The notes under the pieces were generated by a model, which was not told the DNA's origin, made no database searches, and was given only the letters and a program-made list of their open reading frames with translations. A program made the translations under genes and the position numbers. Positions 8,147 to 17,469 of a stretch of 64,000 nt of DNA are shown one piece after another (position 1 is the stretch's first letter; each line of letters begins with the position of its first letter). Origin of the DNA: JAGNNV01 sp031412915 (GTDB lineage Bacteria > Acidobacteriota > Vicinamibacteria > Fen-336 > JAGNNV01); NCBI GenBank assembly GCA_031412915.1, contig JANODX010000158.1, forward strand, positions 41,469 through 105,468, read 5' to 3'.

Positions 8147-10090
8147 ATGAACGGATCCACGCGATACGGCTTCTTTCGGGTGGCCGCGGGTTGTCCCCGG
8201 GCGCACATCGCCGATCCCGACCGGAACGTGGCCGAAATCCTGGATCTGGTCGCGGAGGCGCGAGGGAAGGGTGTTCAACTGCTGATCACCCCGGAACTCG
8301 GGATCACCAGCTACACCGCCGCCGACCTTTTCTTCCAGCAGACGACACTTCTGAAGGCCGCGGAGGCGGGACTCCAAAGGCTCTGCGCCCGAACCAGGCA
8401 CCTCGACATGACCATTGCGGTGGGACTTCCCCTGGCCCGGGACTCGCGCCTGTGGAACGCCGCGGCGATCGTTCAGAAGGGCCGCGTCCGTGGCGTGGTT
8501 TTGAAATCCTTCATCCCCAACTACAAGGAGTTCTATGAGGGGCGCTGGTTCTCCCCGGCCCGCGAGGCGGTTCGAGACGATATCGAGATCCTGGGAGCGC
8601 GGGTGCCCGCCGGCGCGGACCTGGTTTTCAGGGTCGACGGGGAAGAGTGTCTCGCTGTGGGGTTCGAGATTTGCGAGGACCTCTGGGTTCCGTGCCCCCC
8701 GAGTGTGCGCCTCGCCCAGGCCGGAGCGACCGTCCTCGCAAACCTGTCCGCTTCGAACGAGGGCATCGGCAAGGCGGAGTACCGCCGGGAGCTGGTCAAG
8801 CAACACAGTGGGCGGACGCTTTCGGCGTACGTCTTCTCGAATGTGGGGGTGCACGAATCGACCACCGATCTGGTTTTCGGCGGGCACCTGATGGTGGCGG
8901 AGAACGGAGTGATGCTGGCCGAGAATCGACGCTTCCGGCGGGAAGCGGAACTGATTGCCACGGAGGTCGATGTCGAACGGCTCTCGGTGGAGCGGCTACG
9001 GCAGAAGACATTCTCGGAAACGGGGGGAACGTTGCCGCCCACCCGGTCGGTGGCCCTGGACCCTATGGCTCCGCCGAGAACAACGCGGCTGCAACGCACG
9101 ATCGAGCCCCATCCCTTCGTCCCCGGCGACAAGGGCGCTCTGGCCGGCCGCTGCAGCGAGATCTTCGAAATCCAGACCGCGGGTCTGGCGCGCAGGTGGG
9201 AGCACACCGGCGCACGGAAGCTCGTCCTGGGCCTTTCCGGGGGACTGGATTCGGCTCTCGCCCTCATCGTGGCCTGTCGGACCTGCGGTTTGCTCGGCCG
9301 GTCCCGAAAGTCGGTCCTCGCCGTGACCATGCCGGGATTCGGAACCAGCACGAGAACTCGATCCCTGGCCTTGCGCCTGGCTGAAGAGTCGGGCGTGTCG
9401 GTGCGGGAGATCGACATCCGAGCGGTGTGCCGGAAGCACTTAGAGGATATCGGGCTCTCAACCAGGGATCGCAGCGTGGCGTTCGAGAATGCCCAGGCCC
9501 GAGAGCGCACCCAGATCCTGATGGATCTGGCCAACAAGGAGAGCGGCCTGGTGGTCGGGACCGGAGACCTCTCCGAACTGGCCCTGGGCTTTGCCACCTT
9601 CGGTGGCGATCATCTTTCGATGTACAACGTCAACGCCTCCGTTCCGAAAACGCTGGTCCGCTCCCTGGTGACGGCGGCCGCCGCCGATCCCCTGCACTCG
9701 GCGGAAAGCGAGGCCCTGCAACAGGTCCTCACCCTCCCCATCTCGCCCGAGCTTCTACCTCCGGGGAGCGGCGGCGAAATCGCTCAAAAGACGGAGGACA
9801 TCCTGGGCCCCTACGAACTCCACGATTTCTATCTCTACTCTTTCCTGCGCCTCGGATCCTCTCCCGACAAAATGCTCTTCCTGGCCAACGCCGCCTTCGG
9901 CGGGAAATACAATCCAAGGCAACTGAGAAAGTGGCTCCGGGTCTTCCTGGAAAGGTTCTTTGCCGCGCAATTCAAGAGATCCACCTTGCCAGACGGCCCC
10001 AAAGTCGGTTCGGTGAGCCTCTCCCCGCGAGGCGATTTCCGGATGCCGTCGGATTCGAGGCCGGCCGCCTGGTTGGCCTCGCTGGAGTAG
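8147..10090 (+). CDS. nadE: Glutamine-dependent NAD(+) synthetase
   Basis: The two-domain enzyme converts nicotinate adenine dinucleotide to NAD using ammonia taken from glutamine. The N-terminal nitrilase domain shows its Glu-Lys-Cys triad in LITPELGI, VLKSFIPNYKEF and FEICEDLW. The C-terminal synthetase domain has the ATP pyrophosphatase loop LSGGLDSAL and GTGDLSELALGFATFGGDH. The length of 647 residues is normal for the bacterial two-domain form. I prefer ATG 8147, preceded by CCAGGA, over the upstream ATG 8117. It seems to be a single gene, separated by 33 bases from the PilZ gene. Confidence 0.93.
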   Translation: MNGSTRYGFFRVAAGCPRAHIADPDRNVAEILDLVAEARGKGVQLLITPELGITSYTAADLFFQQTTLLKAAEAGLQRLCARTRHLDMTIAVGLPLARDSRLWNAAAIVQKGRVRGVVLKSFIPNYKEFYEGRWFSPAREAVRDDIEILGARVPAGADLVFRVDGEECLAVGFEICEDLWVPCPPSVRLAQAGATVLANLSASNEGIGKAEYRRELVKQHSGRTLSAYVFSNVGVHESTTDLVFGGHLMVAENGVMLAENRRFRREAELIATEVDVERLSVERLRQKTFSETGGTLPPTRSVALDPMAPPRTTRLQRTIEPHPFVPGDKGALAGRCSEIFEIQTAGLARRWEHTGARKLVLGLSGGLDSALALIVACRTCGLLGRSRKSVLAVTMPGFGTSTRTRSLALRLAEESGVSVREIDIRAVCRKHLEDIGLSTRDRSVAFENAQARERTQILMDLANKESGLVVGTGDLSELALGFATFGGDHLSMYNVNASVPKTLVRSLVTAAAADPLHSAESEALQQVLTLPISPELLPPGSGGEIAQKTEDILGPYELHDFYLYSFLRLGSSPDKMLFLANAAFGGKYNPRQLRKWLRVFLERFFAAQFKRSTLPDGPKVGSVSLSPRGDFRMPSDSRPAAWLASLE

Positions 10091-10123
10091 CGGTTAGACT
10101 CCCACGCTCATCTCTGTTCTCCT

Positions 10124-10786
10124 ATGGCTCTCGTTCTCATCTGCTCGAACCGCACTCTGGAAAAGGATCTCCAGGGTACCGTTCTGACCCGGTCCGGGGT
10201 TCAGCGAGAGCTGGTTCGGTCGGTCGCCGAAGCGCAGACCCGGCTCGCGGCCGGCGGGGTTTCGCTTCTGTGTCTCCACCGCACGGTTCCCGGGATCGAA
10301 ACCCTGATCCGGACGCTGCGTCGATCCCCGCAGCAGAAACACATCTCGATTGTGGTCTTCTCCGAAGATGACTTCGACCCCTCCGAGATCGAGGTACTCG
10401 AGGCCGGCGCCAACGCGATTCTCCGCCTGCCCCCCGGCGACGATTTCGATGACCGCGTGGGCCGTCTGATTGCCGTGCCGTCGCGGCGCGCGGTGCGCCT
10501 TCCCGTGAGACTTCAAGTGGCGGCGGGCAGCGGCTTTGGCGCGACCGTTCCGGTGCTGGCTCTCAGCCTCTCCGCTTCCGGCATCCTGGTCGAGTCGAAC
10601 CATCCGCTCAACATGGGCGACGAGGTGAGCATCGCCTTTCGGTTCGAGGAATCGGAAGAGATCTTCTCGGCCACGGCCCACGTCACACGAACCGCCGGCA
10701 ACAACAAATACGGAGCTCGCTTCACCACCATCAACCGAGGCGAAGCGGCTCTGAAGACTTTCCTCGCAAGCCCCGCGCGCGCGTGA
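10124..10786 (+). CDS. Degenerate receiver - PilZ domain protein
   Basis: The protein has 220 residues. Residues 1-115 look like a receiver fold (MALVLICSNRTLEKDL, IVVFSEDDFDPSE) but the usual acidic pocket and phospho-acceptor Asp are not evident, so phosphorylation is doubtful. Residues 120-215 form a PilZ domain: an Arg-rich start (RRAVRLPVRLQV) followed by LSLSASGILVE, matching the RxxxR and (D/N)xSxxG c-di-GMP-binding pattern, with Ser in place of Asp/Asn. It overlaps the glucan phosphorylase start as GTGA, so second-messenger sensing may be coupled to glycogen breakdown. That link is inferred from overlap only. Confidence 0.75.
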   Translation: MALVLICSNRTLEKDLQGTVLTRSGVQRELVRSVAEAQTRLAAGGVSLLCLHRTVPGIETLIRTLRRSPQQKHISIVVFSEDDFDPSEIEVLEAGANAILRLPPGDDFDDRVGRLIAVPSRRAVRLPVRLQVAAGSGFGATVPVLALSLSASGILVESNHPLNMGDEVSIAFRFEESEEIFSATAHVTRTAGNNKYGARFTTINRGEAALKTFLASPARA

Positions 10787-12966
10787 CCCCTCAAGTCAGG
10801 ACTCTGCAGATCGCCGACATCGATCTGCCTGCCGAGGTCGCAGGCCTTCGCGGTCTCGCCTACGATTTGTGGTGGAGCTTCAATCCGAAGGCCTCGAGAC
10901 TCTTCGCGTGGATCGATCCCGAACACTGGCGCCGCTATCACAACCCGGTGGAGTTGTTGATCAACGTCGATCCCCGGAAATGGGCAAACCTTTTGCGCGA
11001 CCCGGAGTTCCTCGAAGCCTATGGTCAGGCCATCGAGAGCCTGGAGTCGAGCCGGAGCGCCAAGAGATTCATGGACGAACAACCGGGCTTTCTCCCCGGT
11101 CCGGTCGCTTACTTCTCGATGGAGTTCGGGCTGCACGAGTCCTTTGGCATGTACTCGGGCGGACTCGGCGTCCTGGCCGGCGATCTGTGCAAGGCCGCCT
11201 CCGATCTCGGTCTGCCCCTTTTTGGGGTTGGCCTGCTCTACCGGTCGGGATACTTCCGGCAAACCGTCGATGCCGACGGTTTTCAGCAGCATATCTACCC
11301 CGACTACGACTTCGCGCGCCTTCCCGTACTTCCCGTCGAGTCGCCGTCGGGGGGACCCCTTTCCGTCCCCGTCGATCTGCCCGGCCGGGTCGTTCACGCC
11401 CTCGTCTGGGTAGCCCGCGTCGGAGGCGTCCGGGTCTTCTTCCTGGATACCGACAGCCCGTTGAACGATCCATCGGATCGGGCCATCACTGGCCTTCTCT
11501 ACGTTCGTGGCCGGGAGATGCGCCTCGCCCAGGAGATTGTCCTCGGGGTCGGAGGTGTGCGCGCCTTGCGCGCTCTGGGGATTCAGCCCGCGGTATGGCA
11601 CATGAACGAAGGGCATGTCGCCATGCTCACTCTGGAACGCGTTCGCGAGAGGGTCATGCGCGGCGAAGACTTCCGGGACGCCTGCGCGTCGGTTCGCCGA
11701 AACACCGTCTTCACCACGCACACCCCGGTCCCGGCCGGCAACGAGGTCTTCGCCGTCGATCTGGTGAAGCAACACCTCGAGCCCTGGTCGCGGGACACCG
11801 GCGTCGCCTCCGCCGAAGTGACCGACATGGGCGAGCACGAGGGGTTGTTCAATCTCACCAAGCTCGCCATCCGTCTGTCCTCGAGCGTCAATGGCGTGAG
11901 CGAACTCCATGGGCGAGTGTCGTCCAAGATGTGGAAGCATCTCTTCCCTCAGGAGAAGGAGTCTCCCATCTTTGCCATCACCAACGGCGTGCACACCGAG
12001 ACCTGGATCGGGCCAGAGATACGCGCCTACCTGACCAAGGAATTCGATCCGGACTGGGGCTCCCTCCTTCTCGACCCCGGAGCCTGGGGAAGACTCCAAG
12101 ACGCCTCGGACGAGGGCCTGATCACCGCCCGGCGAGCCCAGAAAGAGCGTCTCGTCCGCTATGTGCGCGAGCGCGCGCGGAAACAGGCGGGCCGCGAGGG
12201 CTCCGGTCCCTCTGACCTCCGGCGACTGGAAACGCTCCTCGATCCGGCCGCTCTGACCATAGGCTTCGCCCGCCGGTTCGCAACCTACAAGAGGGCGGTT
12301 CTGGTTCTGCAGGATCTCAACCGGGCCAAGGCCCTCCTGCTCGATCCCGCACGTCCGGTTCAACTGATCTTCGCCGGAAAAGCGCATCCGGCGGACCGGG
12401 CTGGGCAGGAGTACATCCGGCAACTCGCGGTCCTGGCCAGCGGCGAGTTGTGGGGCAAGATCGTCTTCCTCGAGGACTACGATATCGAGATGGCTCGGAT
12501 GCTGGTGCAGGGCGTGGATGTCTGGCTCAACACGCCCAGAAAACCGCTCGAGGCCTCCGGAACGTCCGGTCAAAAAGCCGCGATCAACGGCGCCTTGAAT
12601 CTCTCCATCGCGGACGGGTGGTGGGCCGAGGGGTTTGACGGCGAGAACGGCTTCCTGATCGATGGAGGCGAGGCTACCGAGGCGGAGGCTCCGCCCGGGG
12701 AAACCGCGGAGGATCCGGCCACCGCAACCGCCCTTGCCGAGACGAGGCTGGAGGAGGCGCAGGACGGCCTCGATGCCCAGGCCCTCTACCGTGAACTCGA
12801 AACACGGGTTGTCCCGTACTTCTTCGCCGCCAGAGTGTCGGGGACGTCCCCGGAGTGGACGCGGATGATGAAAAGGTCGATCGCCACGATCACGCCCCGC
12901 TTCTCGGCGCGCCGGATGGCCCGGGACTACCTCTTCAAGGTCTACGGACCGACGGTGCGAAGCTAG
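10783..12966 (+). CDS. glgP: Alpha-glucan (glycogen) phosphorylase
   Basis: The 727-residue enzyme belongs to the short alpha-glucan phosphorylase family, which releases glucose-1-phosphate from glycogen or maltodextrin using pyridoxal phosphate. Landmarks include VAYFSMEFGLHESFGMYSGG near residue 107, WHMNEGHVAMLTLERV, FTTHTPVPAGNEVF, and the cofactor region LEASGTSGQKAAINGALN. A short low-complexity acidic stretch rich in Glu, Ala and Pro (about residues 627-660) interrupts the C-terminal domain. The start is GTG 10783 in a GTGA overlap with the PilZ gene. No glycogen synthase or debranching gene is seen nearby. Confidence 0.92.
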   Translation: MTPQVRTLQIADIDLPAEVAGLRGLAYDLWWSFNPKASRLFAWIDPEHWRRYHNPVELLINVDPRKWANLLRDPEFLEAYGQAIESLESSRSAKRFMDEQPGFLPGPVAYFSMEFGLHESFGMYSGGLGVLAGDLCKAASDLGLPLFGVGLLYRSGYFRQTVDADGFQQHIYPDYDFARLPVLPVESPSGGPLSVPVDLPGRVVHALVWVARVGGVRVFFLDTDSPLNDPSDRAITGLLYVRGREMRLAQEIVLGVGGVRALRALGIQPAVWHMNEGHVAMLTLERVRERVMRGEDFRDACASVRRNTVFTTHTPVPAGNEVFAVDLVKQHLEPWSRDTGVASAEVTDMGEHEGLFNLTKLAIRLSSSVNGVSELHGRVSSKMWKHLFPQEKESPIFAITNGVHTETWIGPEIRAYLTKEFDPDWGSLLLDPGAWGRLQDASDEGLITARRAQKERLVRYVRERARKQAGREGSGPSDLRRLETLLDPAALTIGFARRFATYKRAVLVLQDLNRAKALLLDPARPVQLIFAGKAHPADRAGQEYIRQLAVLASGELWGKIVFLEDYDIEMARMLVQGVDVWLNTPRKPLEASGTSGQKAAINGALNLSIADGWWAEGFDGENGFLIDGGEATEAEAPPGETAEDPATATALAETRLEEAQDGLDAQALYRELETRVVPYFFAARVSGTSPEWTRMMKRSIATITPRFSARRMARDYLFKVYGPTVRS

Positions 12967-12992
12967 GTTCGCAGGGCATAGGCTCTCCCGAG

Positions 12993-13661
12993 TTAGGTCG
13001 CGGCCGCCTCGTTCTTGCGCTTGCAATCGACGAAGGCCCGGAAGAGGCGGGTTCGCTCGATCAGACGCTCTCGGATGATCCCTTCGCACGAGGCCGCGTC
13101 CGGAGACGCGACCACGAGATCCCCGTGCACCACGAAGGCCTGAACACCATCGCCCGTGGTGTATTCGTCTCCCACAAGGATGAGGAAGAAGCCTCGCCGA
13201 AGGTCGGAGTTCAGGAAAAAAAGACGCTGATAACAGGTAAAAGCACCGCTTTCGGCCACCGTCCGGGCTATGACCACGATGACGTGACTCCCCAACTCGA
13301 TCATGCGGACGCCTTCGGCATCGGACATGAGATCGACTTCATAGCCAAGCACGCTCAGAGGGCGAGCCATTTCCCCGGCCCGATGCCGGTCATCGAGCGC
13401 CACCAGAGCCCGCTCGCCGGGCAGGGCCGTCGGCTTCAAGGGAACCATCGAGGAGAGCGCCGAGGCGGGAGGCGCGCCGGTTCCCACCGGGGCCCCAGAG
13501 GCCTCGGCCGCCGGCATGGCTTCTTTGGCAACACCTCGGCCAGGAAATCGAACCGGCGTCTGGCACTTGGGGCACTTGACCGAAAACGGCCCTTCGGGGA
13601 GCTTGGGATTGTTCTCGTCGACCTTGACGACGTTGGAACAAGACGAGCAGGTCGCTTGCAT
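12993..13661 (-). CDS. Zinc-ribbon protein with C-terminal response-regulator-like region, pilT operon
   Basis: The 222-residue protein opens with a zinc ribbon of the MJ0042 type: CSSCSNVVKV, then VKCPKCQTPVRFPG (two CxxC pairs). A low-complexity Ala/Pro linker follows (about 45-80). Residues 90-222 (ERALVALDDRHRAGEMARPL, then GYEVDLMSDAEGVRMIEL) have the look of a divergent receiver-like alpha/beta domain without clear phosphorylation residues. It begins 5 bases after pilT ends, so it is in the pilT operon and may act in type IV pilus motility control. No specific function is recognised. Confidence 0.65.
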   Translation of the reverse strand: MQATCSSCSNVVKVDENNPKLPEGPFSVKCPKCQTPVRFPGRGVAKEAMPAAEASGAPVGTGAPPASALSSMVPLKPTALPGERALVALDDRHRAGEMARPLSVLGYEVDLMSDAEGVRMIELGSHVIVVIARTVAESGAFTCYQRLFFLNSDLRRGFFLILVGDEYTTGDGVQAFVVHGDLVVASPDAASCEGIIRERLIERTRLFRAFVDCKRKNEAAAT

Positions 13662-13666
13662 CTACC

Positions 13667-14881
13667 TCACCTTTCCAGGAGATCGTCCATGTCCGTCTTG
13701 GAGGGAGCAACCTTCTTGGCCGCAGGCAGAGCCGCCTTCCCGGCCACCGGGACCTTCACCGCCCCCTTCGCGTCCTTGGTTTCCGCCACACCCTGGGTAT
13801 CCAGCTTCAGCTGGAGGTTCGTCCGGTTGGTCGCATAGGAGAGTGCCACTTCCCGGTCGACGATGCCTTCGTTGATCAAGCGGTAGAGCTCGTTGTCGAA
13901 GGTCTGCATTCCGTCGAGCGAACCGTCCTCCATGGCATCGTGAAGGCTTTTGCCGTCACGCTCCCCCTCGAGCACGTATTCGCGGGTTCTGGAGGTGGAC
14001 CGCAGAATCTCGCAGACCCCGATTCGACCGCTCCCGATCTTCGGCACCAGACGTTGGGAAACCACCCAGCGGAAGGCTGCGGAAAAACGCGTCCGAACCT
14101 GGCGTTCGTCCGACCGCGGGAACACCCCGACGATGCGCTCGATCGTCTTGGCAGCGTCGATCGTGTGCAGGGTGGAAAGAACCAGGTGGCCTGTTTCCGA
14201 CGCCTCCAGGGCGATGGAGATGGTCTCCACGTCGCGCATTTCGCCCACCAGGATCACTTTCGGCGCCTGGCGCAGCGCGGCGCGAAGGGCGAGGGCAAAG
14301 GTCTGGGTGTCCATGCCGACTTCGCGCTGGTTGATCGTCGATTTGTGGTGAGGGTGCAGGTACTCGATCGGATCCTCGATGGTGATGATGTGCATCGACT
14401 TCTCGAGGTTCATCTTGTTGATGATGGCGGCGAGGGTGGTCGATTTTCCAGAACCCGTGGGTCCGGTCACGAGTACGATCCCGTTTCGTTCGTGCGCGAT
14501 GTTGCCGAGCACGGCCGGGATGCCCAGCTGCTCGATGGTCGGAATCTTGCTTGGGATCACGCGCATGACCGCGCAGATCGTGCCCCGCTGGGCAAAAACG
14601 TTGACCCGGAAACGAGTGCGGCCCAAAAGCGCGTAGGAAAGGTCGGTTGACCCGGTCTTGACGAGTTTGTCGGCGACATCTCTCTTCCCGGCAATGAGCC
14701 TCATGGCAATCTGCTCTGTCTGATACGGAGAAAGCTTGTCGATTCCCATGTAGTCGACGGACTTCAGCTGGCCGTCGAGCTCAACTTGCGGCGGCCGGCC
14801 CACCGAGAGATTCAAGTCGGAGATGCCGGGGGCGAAATCGAGCATCTTGTTGAGCAGCGGATCGAGTTCGAAATAGGGCAT
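13667..14881 (-). CDS. pilT: Twitching motility ATPase PilT/PilU
   Basis: The retraction ATPase of type IV pili has 404 residues. It has Walker A GPTGSGKSTT (about 134-143), the Asp box with IITIEDPIEYLH, Walker B ILVGEMRD and the His box TGHLVLSTLHT. The core ends near residue 350 and is followed by a tail rich in Ala, Lys and Val, longer than in typical PilT. A strong GGAGGAGG-type ribosome-binding site precedes ATG 14881. No other pilus genes are in the window. PilU is possible, since the AIRMREAL-type C-terminal signature of PilT is not seen. Confidence 0.9.
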   Translation of the reverse strand: MPYFELDPLLNKMLDFAPGISDLNLSVGRPPQVELDGQLKSVDYMGIDKLSPYQTEQIAMRLIAGKRDVADKLVKTGSTDLSYALLGRTRFRVNVFAQRGTICAVMRVIPSKIPTIEQLGIPAVLGNIAHERNGIVLVTGPTGSGKSTTLAAIINKMNLEKSMHIITIEDPIEYLHPHHKSTINQREVGMDTQTFALALRAALRQAPKVILVGEMRDVETISIALEASETGHLVLSTLHTIDAAKTIERIVGVFPRSDERQVRTRFSAAFRWVVSQRLVPKIGSGRIGVCEILRSTSRTREYVLEGERDGKSLHDAMEDGSLDGMQTFDNELYRLINEGIVDREVALSYATNRTNLQLKLDTQGVAETKDAKGAVKVPVAGKAALPAAKKVAPSKTDMDDLLER

Positions 14882-14959
14882 GGATTGACTTCCTCCTCCT
14901 GGTGGCGCGCCGGGCCGCTTGGAATCTTAGCCCGGGAATGGCTGGGCCGCGTCCCTGCG

Positions 14960-15178
14960 CTAGCCGCCCCCCACGAACGTCACGACCTCGAACACATCGC
15001 CCTCCGCCACTTCGACCGATGCGCGCTGGTCTCGGGGGACGATCTGGCGATTCCTTTCCACCGCGATTCGATCGAGCGGGAGTTGAAGCCGGCGCAACAA
15101 CTGGTCCACCGAGAAGCCCGACGGGCATTCCGTGGCCATCCCGTTAACGGTGACCGCGAGGGCCATGTTCAAGGGCAC
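14960..15178 (-). CDS. thiS: ThiS/MoaD-like sulfur carrier protein
   Basis: The 72-residue beta-grasp protein has VTVNGMATECPSGFSVDQLL near its start and the conserved VAEGDVFEVVTFVGGG ending. The terminal Gly-Gly is where ThiS-family proteins are adenylated and thiocarboxylated. It would carry sulfur for thiamine thiazole synthesis or a related pathway. No thiG, thiF or thiH lies alongside, so a different sulfur-transfer role cannot be excluded. The start GTG 15178 shares one base with the stop of the upstream gene (TAGTG); an internal ATG at 15166 is also possible. Confidence 0.8.
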   Translation of the reverse strand: MPLNMALAVTVNGMATECPSGFSVDQLLRRLQLPLDRIAVERNRQIVPRDQRASVEVAEGDVFEVVTFVGGG

Positions 15179-15516
15179 TAGCGCGCGGGAGCGGCCGCCG
15201 CTCGAGAGGCGAGGTACGCGAGGACCAGCTGGTCGAGAGACAAGTCCTCAATCACCGTCTTGTCGTCCTGGGGGGCGTACCGGCCCTGCTTGACTTCATT
15301 CATGGTCGCGGCGTGGATATCTTCCATGAGCTTCGCGAGGCCCTGGTCGTCCTGGGCCTCGGGAACGTCCTTGTAGTGGAAACGCTTGGCCCCCAGTATC
15401 TCTCCACCCTTGTAGATGAGAGTGAGAATCATCGGGGTGGTCGGGCCTTTGTCCTCGGTCTGGACATGGTAGGTCACACCTTTGTACTTGACGTCGGTGT
15501 TGAAGCCGGTGACCAT
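15178..15516 (-). CDS. Conserved protein of unknown function, coupled to thiS
   Basis: A 112-residue soluble protein begins MVTGFNTDVKYKGVTYHVQT. It has an N-terminal beta-rich half (TLIYKGGEILGAKRFHYKDV) and a helical C-terminus ending in an Ala-rich tail. I recall similar short proteins with the 'G.NTDV.Y.G..YHVQTED' pattern near motility genes in Acidobacteriota and Deltaproteobacteria, but have no function for them. I chose ATG 15516, with GAAGAG just upstream, over a start at 15585 that would add a poorly conserved extension. The stop overlaps the GTG of thiS by one base. Confidence 0.7.
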   Translation of the reverse strand: MVTGFNTDVKYKGVTYHVQTEDKGPTTPMILTLIYKGGEILGAKRFHYKDVPEAQDDQGLAKLMEDIHAATMNEVKQGRYAPQDDKTVIEDLSLDQLVLAYLASRAAAAPAR

Positions 15517-15624
15517 AGTGATCTCTTCGGTAGGAGATTGTAGAGGAAAGTGGCCATCGGTTCCCCCCGCGAGACCAAAGGCCACGCGGGGGCGAGGCGA
15601 GCCGGGCAGGTAACATCGTGGACG

Positions 15625-15765
15625 ATGCCCCCGACCGGCGACGACAACTCAGACTCCGGGCGAGTCCCCGTGTTCGGCACCTGGCGGGCGATCTACGTCT
15701 CGGTCGTGGTGGCCAACCTGATCGTGATGACTCTCATCTACCTCTTCTCGCGATTCTCGTTCTAG
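15625..15765 (+). CDS. Small single-pass membrane protein preceding the symporter
   Basis: This is a 46-residue frame from ATG 15625. It has a polar N-terminus (MPPTGDDNSDSGRVP) and one transmembrane helix (WRAIYVSVVVANLIVMTLIY), and ends LFSRFSF. It ends 18 bases before the symporter start on the same strand. Sodium/solute symporters are often preceded by a small membrane gene (for example YhdT with PanF, or YjcH with ActP), so an accessory subunit is likely. It is too short for a family call. Confidence 0.6.
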   Translation: MPPTGDDNSDSGRVPVFGTWRAIYVSVVVANLIVMTLIYLFSRFSF

Positions 15766-15783
15766 GAGAGGCCGGGAAAGACG

Positions 15784-17469
15784 ATGTCTGCGATCGACTG
15801 GGCCGTTCTCTTCGTCTATCTCATCGGCATTGTCGCCCTCGGCTATTGGGTAGGCCGGAACAATCGCAAGATCGACGATTTCTTCCTGGCCGGTCGCGAA
15901 ATGCCCTGGTGGGCGGTGGGCCTGTCCGTGATGGCCACCCAGATCTCGGCCATCACCTTCATCTCGACCACCGCCCAGGCCTACACCGACGGCATGCGGT
16001 TCCTGGTCGTGTACTTCGCCCTCCCCTTCGCGATGGTGATCCTGTGCGTCACCCTGGTGCCCTTCTTCTATCGGGCCCAGGTCTTCACCGCTTACGAGTA
16101 TCTCGAACGCCGGTTCGACCTGAAGACGCGCACCCTGACCAGCCTCTGCTTTCTGCTCCAGCGCGGGATGGCGGTAGGGGTCACGCTCTACGCTCCATCC
16201 ATCGTCCTCGCGTCGATCCTCGGTCTTTCGGAGACCACCACGATCTTCATGATGGCGGGCGGGACGATCCTCTACGTGCTCAAGGGCGGCAACCGCTCGG
16301 TGATCTGGACGGACGTCGTGCAGATGGGAATCATCTGGTTCGGGATCTTCCTGTGCCTGTTCATCGCGATCTGGAACCTCCCGGACACCTTCTCGTTCCG
16401 CGACGCGCTCGGCCTGGCCCAGGCCAACGGAAGGCTCAACACCATCAGCCTCGACACCAGTCTCGAGACCCCCTACACGCTGTGGGCCGGCCTCATCGGA
16501 GGCCTGTTCCTGATGCTGTCGTACTTCGGGTGCGACCAAAGCCAGGTGCAGCGCTACCTCTCCGGGTCGTCGCTCAAGGAGAGCCGGCTGTCGCTGCTCT
16601 TCAACGCGTTTCTCAAGGTCCCGATGCAGTTCCTGATTCTCCTCACCGGCGCCCTCGTGTTCGTCTTCTTCCATTTCGAAAAGCCTCCGGCTCTCTTCAA
16701 TCCGGTGGCGGAGGCGCGTTTGCGGCAGATCGCCCCCGCTGAACTCGGGCCGGCCGAGGACCGCTACACCGCGGCCTTCGAGGCGCGAAAGACCAAAGCC
16801 GTCGCCTTCGCCGAGGCGCGACGGCAGGGCGGAGAGGGCGACGGTCCCGCGCTCGTGGCCGCCCAGGCGGAGTTCAACGCGGCCCGAACCGGGGTGGTGG
16901 ACGTCTACAAGAAAGCCACCGGCGATGCGGGCTACGGCGACAACAACTACATCTTTCTCACCTACATCCTGAACGAGCTGCCGAAGGGTGCGGTCGGTCT
17001 GGTCATCGCCGTTATCTTCGCGGCCGCCATGTCCACATTGTCGGGTGAATTCAACTCCCTCGCCACCGCGAGCATGATCGACTTCGTGCGCCGCTTCCGC
17101 GCTCCCGGGTCGGGATCCGATTCCGGCGACCTGATGCTTTCCCGCGCTTTCACCGCGTTCTGGGGCGGATTCGCGGTCCTGATCGCCATGCAGGCAGGCC
17201 GGCTGGGTTCGGCCATCGAAGTGGTGAACCGGTTTGGGTCGTACTTCTACGGCTCCATCCTCGGCGTGTTCATGCTCGCGATCCTGACCAAACGCGCGAA
17301 CGGCACCGGAGCGTCGCTCGGCCTCTTCATCGGCATGGCCGTGGTGGGCACGGTCGCGACCACCACCAAGGTGCATTTCCTCTGGTGGAACGTGGTGGGG
17401 GCGGTCACGGTTTTTGTCGTCGGCTACCTGATCAGCCTCGCCACTCCGACCAAACAGGCGGCGGCGTGA
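15784..17469 (+). CDS. Sodium/solute symporter (SSS family)
   Basis: The 561-residue protein has about 13 predicted membrane helices. The start IDWAVLFVYLIGIVALGYWVG and the following DDFFLAGREMPWWAVGLS are the hallmark of the SSS family (PutP, PanF, vSGLT). It imports a solute with sodium at the inner membrane. A hydrophilic insertion of about 90 residues (roughly 300-385, rich in Ala, Glu and Arg) lies between helices, longer than in PutP. The substrate is not deducible. The stop overlaps the lyase start by one base (TGATG), hinting that the lyase acts on the imported compound. Confidence 0.9.
   Translation: MSAIDWAVLFVYLIGIVALGYWVGRNNRKIDDFFLAGREMPWWAVGLSVMATQISAITFISTTAQAYTDGMRFLVVYFALPFAMVILCVTLVPFFYRAQVFTAYEYLERRFDLKTRTLTSLCFLLQRGMAVGVTLYAPSIVLASILGLSETTTIFMMAGGTILYVLKGGNRSVIWTDVVQMGIIWFGIFLCLFIAIWNLPDTFSFRDALGLAQANGRLNTISLDTSLETPYTLWAGLIGGLFLMLSYFGCDQSQVQRYLSGSSLKESRLSLLFNAFLKVPMQFLILLTGALVFVFFHFEKPPALFNPVAEARLRQIAPAELGPAEDRYTAAFEARKTKAVAFAEARRQGGEGDGPALVAAQAEFNAARTGVVDVYKKATGDAGYGDNNYIFLTYILNELPKGAVGLVIAVIFAAAMSTLSGEFNSLATASMIDFVRRFRAPGSGSDSGDLMLSRAFTAFWGGFAVLIAMQAGRLGSAIEVVNRFGSYFYGSILGVFMLAILTKRANGTGASLGLFIGMAVVGTVATTTKVHFLWWNVVGAVTVFVVGYLISLATPTKQAAA

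Noticed and set aside
10513..13089. Open frame of about 858 codons opposite the glucan phosphorylase gene
   Set aside because: It is the mirror of a solid family member and shows no recognisable domain or ribosome-binding site.
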